DNA of 64,000 nucleotides from Heligmosomoides polygyrus polygyrus (taxonomy: Eukaryota > Nematoda > Chromadorea > Rhabditida > Heligmosomidae): contig OX377201.1 of NCBI GenBank assembly GCA_947396885.1, positions 66,314,983 through 66,378,982 of the forward strand, written 5' to 3'. The position numbers were made by a program, and so were the translations under genes. Of the stretch, positions 29,201-35,200 are shown piece by piece. The stretch's first letter is position 1; every line of letters starts with the position of its first letter. The notes under the pieces are model-generated. The model had not been told where the DNA came from, searched no databases, and worked only from the letters and a program-made list of their open reading frames with translations.

Positions 29201-32200
29201 GCTCGCTGACTGGGCTGCTTTGCGACCGGACAATACCTGAGCACCTCAAATCGAAGGTTTATAGAGCAGTCGTCCGCCCAGTAGCAACGTACGGTGCTAA
29301 GTGCTGGCCCGTGACGAAGGAGATTGAGAGTCGCCTCGGTGTAATGGAAACGAAAACGCTACGGTGGACGGCTGGAGTTACGTGTTTGGACCGCGTTCGC
29401 AATTACATCATAGGAAAAAAATTCGGTGTCGCCCCGATACCCGACAAGTTGTGTGAAGCCTATCCACGATGGTACGGCCATGTCCTTCGCGCTAACATCG
29501 ACACCGTCTGTAGGATGGGCCTGAATCTTGAAGTCCCTGGAAACGGCCCAGAAGACGCCCGAAGCAAGGTTGGCTAGATACTATACCTTTGTCCTTTTAA
29601 TTTCGAATAGTCGAATTTCGAATAAATTCGAATTTCGAATATTCGAATATTCGACTATTCGAAAAAAGTCCAATATTCGAATTATTCGATTATTCGAATA
29701 TTCGAGAAAGTCCAATATTCGATTTATTCGATTATTCGAATATTCGAGAAAGTCCAATATTCGAATTATTCGTTTATTCGAATATTCGAAGGCTTCGAAT
29801 ATCGAATATTCGAATAGTCGAATATTCGAATATTCTTTATCAATCTCTTAACAAGTTAGTGGCACTCTTCTTCGAAAACCAGAGGAGTCTGACCTTATGA
29901 TAAAAAACGATGTTTGAGTTTTGCGCGTAGCTCAAAGTGCGCCGAATTGTATGTGTACGTAATCTGACAAGAGAAGTCAATGAACTTTCCGTGGAGATTT
30001 CCAAAATGACCTATTGCTTGTTATAAGAATGTGTCTAAGAAGCACCGAAGTGGTCTTCAAATGTCCTGCGGGCATCTGGGTAGGTTAAAAATTACAAAAA
30101 ACTGTAGCACTTCAGTGCTGGCTGATAAGGCGAAAGTGACGCCTTGAATGACCTTGAAATACTCAGAAATTAACATGCAGATGCTATAGAGTATATAGAG
30201 ATATATTTAATTATAGTTAGATGTTAGAAATCTGACAATTTATTAGGTCAAATGAATCATTCACTGCAGTCGGGGCGTGGATAGCGGGGAGAGGTCCAGA
30301 GGCCGAATTCATCAACAATTAATCCGTGGGTATGCGGGTGATAAGGGGTAGAGATAAGATAAGAGTTAGGCAGAGATAACGCAAGACTCAGAGACGCAGG
30401 CTTTATTGTGGGTATCTCTACCCCTTATACCCGCGAGTTAGTCGTTGATGAATCCGGCCCCAGGTTCGAATCTAGGAGAGTTGTTTACGGATTGCTGTGC
30501 GTTTTGGTAAATGTAGAACATATTTTCATTTTAACCATATTTACGAAAATGATCGAAATGTGTTGCTTCAGTCCATCTCTGGGATGTGCTGATCAGTCTT
30601 CGGGTTCCTATAGAGAACGTTTCTCTTGTAAATTTTACTAATTTTAGCATCTCTTATAAAATGCATCATTTTTGACCCACTCCGTAGTATTGTACTCCGA
30701 AGTATCATTTGCATCTAACACCAAATACAGTACTAACAACTAAATTAATTAGTCACCTTCTTCACTGACGAGCTTCGGGGTGACTAATTATAAACATGTT
30801 TTGTATGAAGGCAGAGGCGAAACAAGACATGTTTAGTGTTGTTGTTACCATTGTTTTAGTTATTACTTGTTTTAGTTGTTGCTTGTTTTCCACTTGTGTT
30901 TGTTATAGTACAGAGTGATTTAGAGTTCATGTATACCCCAGGTTATTTCTAATTCTACTTCGTGGTTAGACATTGAATTTAAAACTGTTTGAGTATTAAA
31001 ATTTACGTATATGATTAACTTATTCTATTGGTCTTCTTGCAGCCTATTCTTCCTCGGCCACTCTCCCGCACTGACAGGGGGGGGGGGGGGGTGGGCTTTG
31101 CAGACGTAGGTATTTGTATTAATCCCCATGACTTCGTAAGTAGATAATAAAATTTCGTAGAAATGTTGTCCTGAGGGTTGACTGAGGTTCTGATCACGAA
31201 GCTGGCAAACGCGTTCGGCCAACGCGACCACAATAGGCGACGGTGAGTATGTGCGAGAAAAGGTGCAGAATAACCGGCCGCGTTGTACTATTGTGACTCC
31301 AAAAGTGGAGTGGAGGTTGATTTTTTTCGCCCAAACATCGCCTGTACTGTTATTTTGGATGCTGAGCACAAATATGGTATCCAATTTCGACAATTTGGCC
31401 GCTTACGATATTTCATAGTGTGTGTTCGTGAGTAAGGATGGGGTTGTCATGACCACTGATTTCGTCCTTTCCTCGCCTTAGGAAATTATTTAGGCTGCTG
31501 CCACGAATCTGTCATTTCCTTTTCTAAATTATCCATTTTTCGTGCACTACTTTCCATCTCAAAGTCGGAGACTGGAAAGCAAGTCTGATCACATATGTAG
31601 GTGAAGAAAGCGATTCTATGTACTCAAACTGATAAACTTGATCACTCATGAAAATGTGGAATCACGCGATCACGCGAAAACGTTTACTAGATTTGCGATC
31701 AGCACCTCAATTAGCCCTCTAGACGACGTTTGGGCGAAACCTGCTTTCGATCTCCGGAGTTGTGGGAGTACAAGTCCCTAAACCTTCTATTAGCAGAGAG
31801 TGGTGGGGAGGCGATGGGCAGCAGGGGTGTGCGTTAAATTTTTTCGGCAAATTTTTAACGACCACTTTTTAACGAAAAATTTTCGCGTTAAAAAGGTAAA
31901 TTCGGTAAATTCGTTAAATAAAATGTCCCTTAGCTGCATTCAGTTTTAAACCACTGGGGTGCCTCTCGGACAATCCCCACAGCGCTCAATAGGTCACTTA
32001 TAAGATTCCCACGGGAAGTTCATTGACCTCCCTTGTGAGTTGACGCGAAGTAAGCGCTGCAAGCGCGACCCTCCGCTGCGCACCTGCTTCCTTGTAAACG
32101 GCCGTCGAGCGTGCTGTGGCCATTCACGTGAATCGCAAGTGATTAGGGTTATGCCTGTACACAGATATTTTTACCTTCAGTATACTACGGGAGAATCTTC

Positions 32201-35200
32201 GTTTTGTATTTCTACCCCAGTTACAACAAGGGAAAGATTAGAGCCGAAGGGGCTGCGGTAGGGGCCTAGAAAGCTCCTGCTTTCTGCCAGTAAAGACGTT
32301 GAAGAAGAGAGGAAGAGCAATGGCTATGGAGTACAAGAGCCAGTCATACTCCGTTTCCTATGAAAGTGAGCCATCCCCATTTTCGCTCTAAAACTGTCCA
32401 AGTCGTAGTGTCTTGTCAGATTAGATTCCAACGCGGGTCCGTTTCTCTTCAACGGAGCTAGAACACAAACTGAATGCCATTCATGAGACTCCAGTGCGCC
32501 CTTTCTGCACCAGATCGCCTTTGTGTCATTTCTCTGCCCATGATAATCTTTCCTTTACCACCTGGAAGCTTCGCAATAACATAAGGAAAGATAGCAACAT
32601 AGAGAAAGACCTATAACAATCTAGCTCTGCCTACCCAAGGTGTTTCTCTCTTCTCGGTGCACGAATTCTTAGGGAAGCAAAGCGTGCTTCATTGTCATTA
32701 TACCGCTGTTATTGTCCTTTGGTCTCGTAAAGGAAATGGATGGAGCAGATATCCATTTCCTTCACAGTGGGTAATAAAAAATAATTAAATGTCAACCACT
32801 GGGTGACGACAGTAAATAATAGTGTTCATTTGATTATTCGAATATTCGACTATTCGAAATTCGATTATTCGAAATTCGACTTTTTGAAAATCGAATATTA
32901 TTCTATCATTCGAAATTCGAAATTTTGAAAATTGAATATTATTCGATCATTCGAAATTCGAAATTCTGAAAATCGAATATTATTCGATCATTCGAAATTC
33001 GAAATTTTGAAAATCGAATATTATTCGATCATTCGAAATTCGAAATTTTTTCCCAAGGACAAAGGTATACTAGATACGTTGCGCTTGGACTTAAAGATAG
33101 CTGGTGTCCATCCCGACCAAGCGTTTGATCGGGAGAAGTGGCGTCACCAAACCAGAAGAGCGGACCCCGCCACCAATCGGGGCAAACACTATTGAAAATG
33201 ACGATGATGATGATGATGATGATCCACAGAAGGCTTTTACAGCAGGGAAAGGCTATCAATATCGATCGATATTGATCGTTTTTCGTGCAGATTTACCTGA
33301 TCAAGGTGGGAGTTAATATATCGATGCCTGGGGATTCAGCAGACGTGCCGAACATGTCGTCAGGAGATCGTTGAGGGGGATCAATACCAGTAGTAAGGAC
33401 CAGTAATGAGAAACCAGTTCCAACAAGGGGACTAGTAGTGGGGCACCAGTACCAGTAATGGGGAGCGAGATCCAGTAAGGGGGCCAGGAATAAGGGACCA
33501 ATACCAATAATGGGAAACGAGCTATTCCAGTAAGGGGAGACCAGTAGTGTGGGACCAGAGGAAGTAAAATGGGGAGAGTTCCAGTAATGTAGGACCAGCT
33601 CCAGTAAGGGAATCAGTAGTAGAAGACCAATACCAGTAAAGGGGAGCTGTTCCACTAGGGGGACCACCAATAAGGGGGGACCATCAGTGTGGGCACCTTC
33701 CAAGTTGCTCTCTATCGTCGAGCGTTTTTCTCCAAATGGGTAAGCAAAGAAAGTACAGATGGCAGCCCGTTGGTGCTAGGTTCGGTGAGTGGGGAGGGGA
33801 AGTAGAAGAGTTTTTCCGAATCTCCTTTGTAGCCTGTGGACGCGCACTATCGTGAAGGAAGAAGACCTTGCCTTCTCTTCCACGAAGAGTTGCTTCGACG
33901 CAATCCAATTGTCTGCAGTAGACATCACTAGGGACAGCAGTGTCTGCAGGTACACTGAGCATTGCCTTCTTTAGATGAAGTTCTGGTTTTGGAATGGAAA
34001 CCCTTGGTTCTCCGCGATTAAGCCACTGACGTGTTCGCGGGTGGTTAACGTGGACTACCCATATTTCGTCTCCACTGACCAGGTTCTGGAGCGAAGAAAA
34101 ATTCTGTTGGAGGATTAAGAAGTTCGCGCATCCCTGCGCATCTGTAGCTGGTGGCCACTAAGATCACGCAGTTTCCTTGCGCCACATCTCGATGTTTTTC
34201 GAAGGCCACGCAGGCGGCCCGCTACAGTGTGAAGGCAATCGACTTCCTCACGGGGCAATGCCGGGGACACTCTTGAACCAGCTCAAGAAGGCGCTTCTCA
34301 TCCACTGCTACTGACCTTCCAGATCGCGGTTCGTCTTCAAGGTCAGAGTCCCGATTTTTGGACTTCCGGAACCAAACTACTCCTGGAGCGGCTGGTATAT
34401 GCTGTTATCGTCGATGTTGCGTGCGATCGAATAGCACTTGGTGCAAGGCGTAGCGTCCTGCCCTGATAGCAGAAGGAACGAATTCGAGTCCCGCCTGGCG
34501 CAAAGGTTTTGATAGCAATAAAACAGCACTATCCACAGAGGGATATTAGCAAATATAGCGATCAAACTAATAGCGGCTTTCCTAAAGTCCTATCTAAAAA
34601 ACACTTTCAATAGATTAAAAGAAGAACCTAACTTAAAGTTGAATGCAATCCACTGAATAACATAATATAATAACATCAGTCAAGAAATCGTTTTAGTAGG
34701 AATAAATTGAATAAAAAAATCAATTACCTAAATAGCAGAAATACGTATCTAGAAACATATGGTTTTCTCTTACATTGAAGGTAGCGGAGCAACCTGTGGT
34801 AGAGCGCTTGACCTAAAAACTCCTCATGAGCTCCCACATGATCCTAAAGCAACAGCAAGTTTTACCAAGGAAGAGTTTTTGTTTTCAGAAACAGATCCAT
34901 GCGACAGCGCCACGGCCAAGAGAAGATGCCGGGTGGACAATGACATTGGTCCTGGCACTTGCTTAACCGACGACTCCGTAGACAGCTACTGTGCCTACAA
35001 ATGCCAATGCACCTATCCCGCCGATGGGGTGACGAATATGTGCTCAGCAGGTAACCTTCACGGTACTAAAGGCCCTCGCACACTTCTGCGGCGTTGCCGC
35101 TGCCCTATCCTTAGCCATGGGGCAGGGACGCAGAGCTCGTCTCCAGCGGCATCTCTGTCCTATCCTTAACCATTGCGGCGGGCGGCGTTGCCGCAGAAGT

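Larger units (their letters stand above)
29582..33069. mobile_element. hAT-like non-autonomous element, 3.49 kb, with 8-bp target duplication
   Basis: TATACCTTTGTCCTT at the left end is mirrored at the right end (33055-33069). The octamer CTAGATAC is present exactly on both sides (29574-29581 and 33070-33077) and the RTE-C protein LDT codons continue across it. Eight-base duplications are characteristic of hAT elements. Subterminal regions 29605-29840 and 32830-33045 are dense inverted arrays of ATTCGA-type motifs. No transposase is seen inside, so it depends on a source elsewhere. Confidence 0.85.

Noticed and set aside
31025..31393. 122-codon minus-strand frame within the hAT-like element
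   Set aside because: No recognisable motif, crosses a poly-G run, and has no supporting splice sites or homologue in the window. Treated as chance.
33293..33703. 136-codon Leu/Pro-rich minus-strand frame
   Set aside because: It lies entirely in a degenerate minisatellite and merely reflects the repeat.
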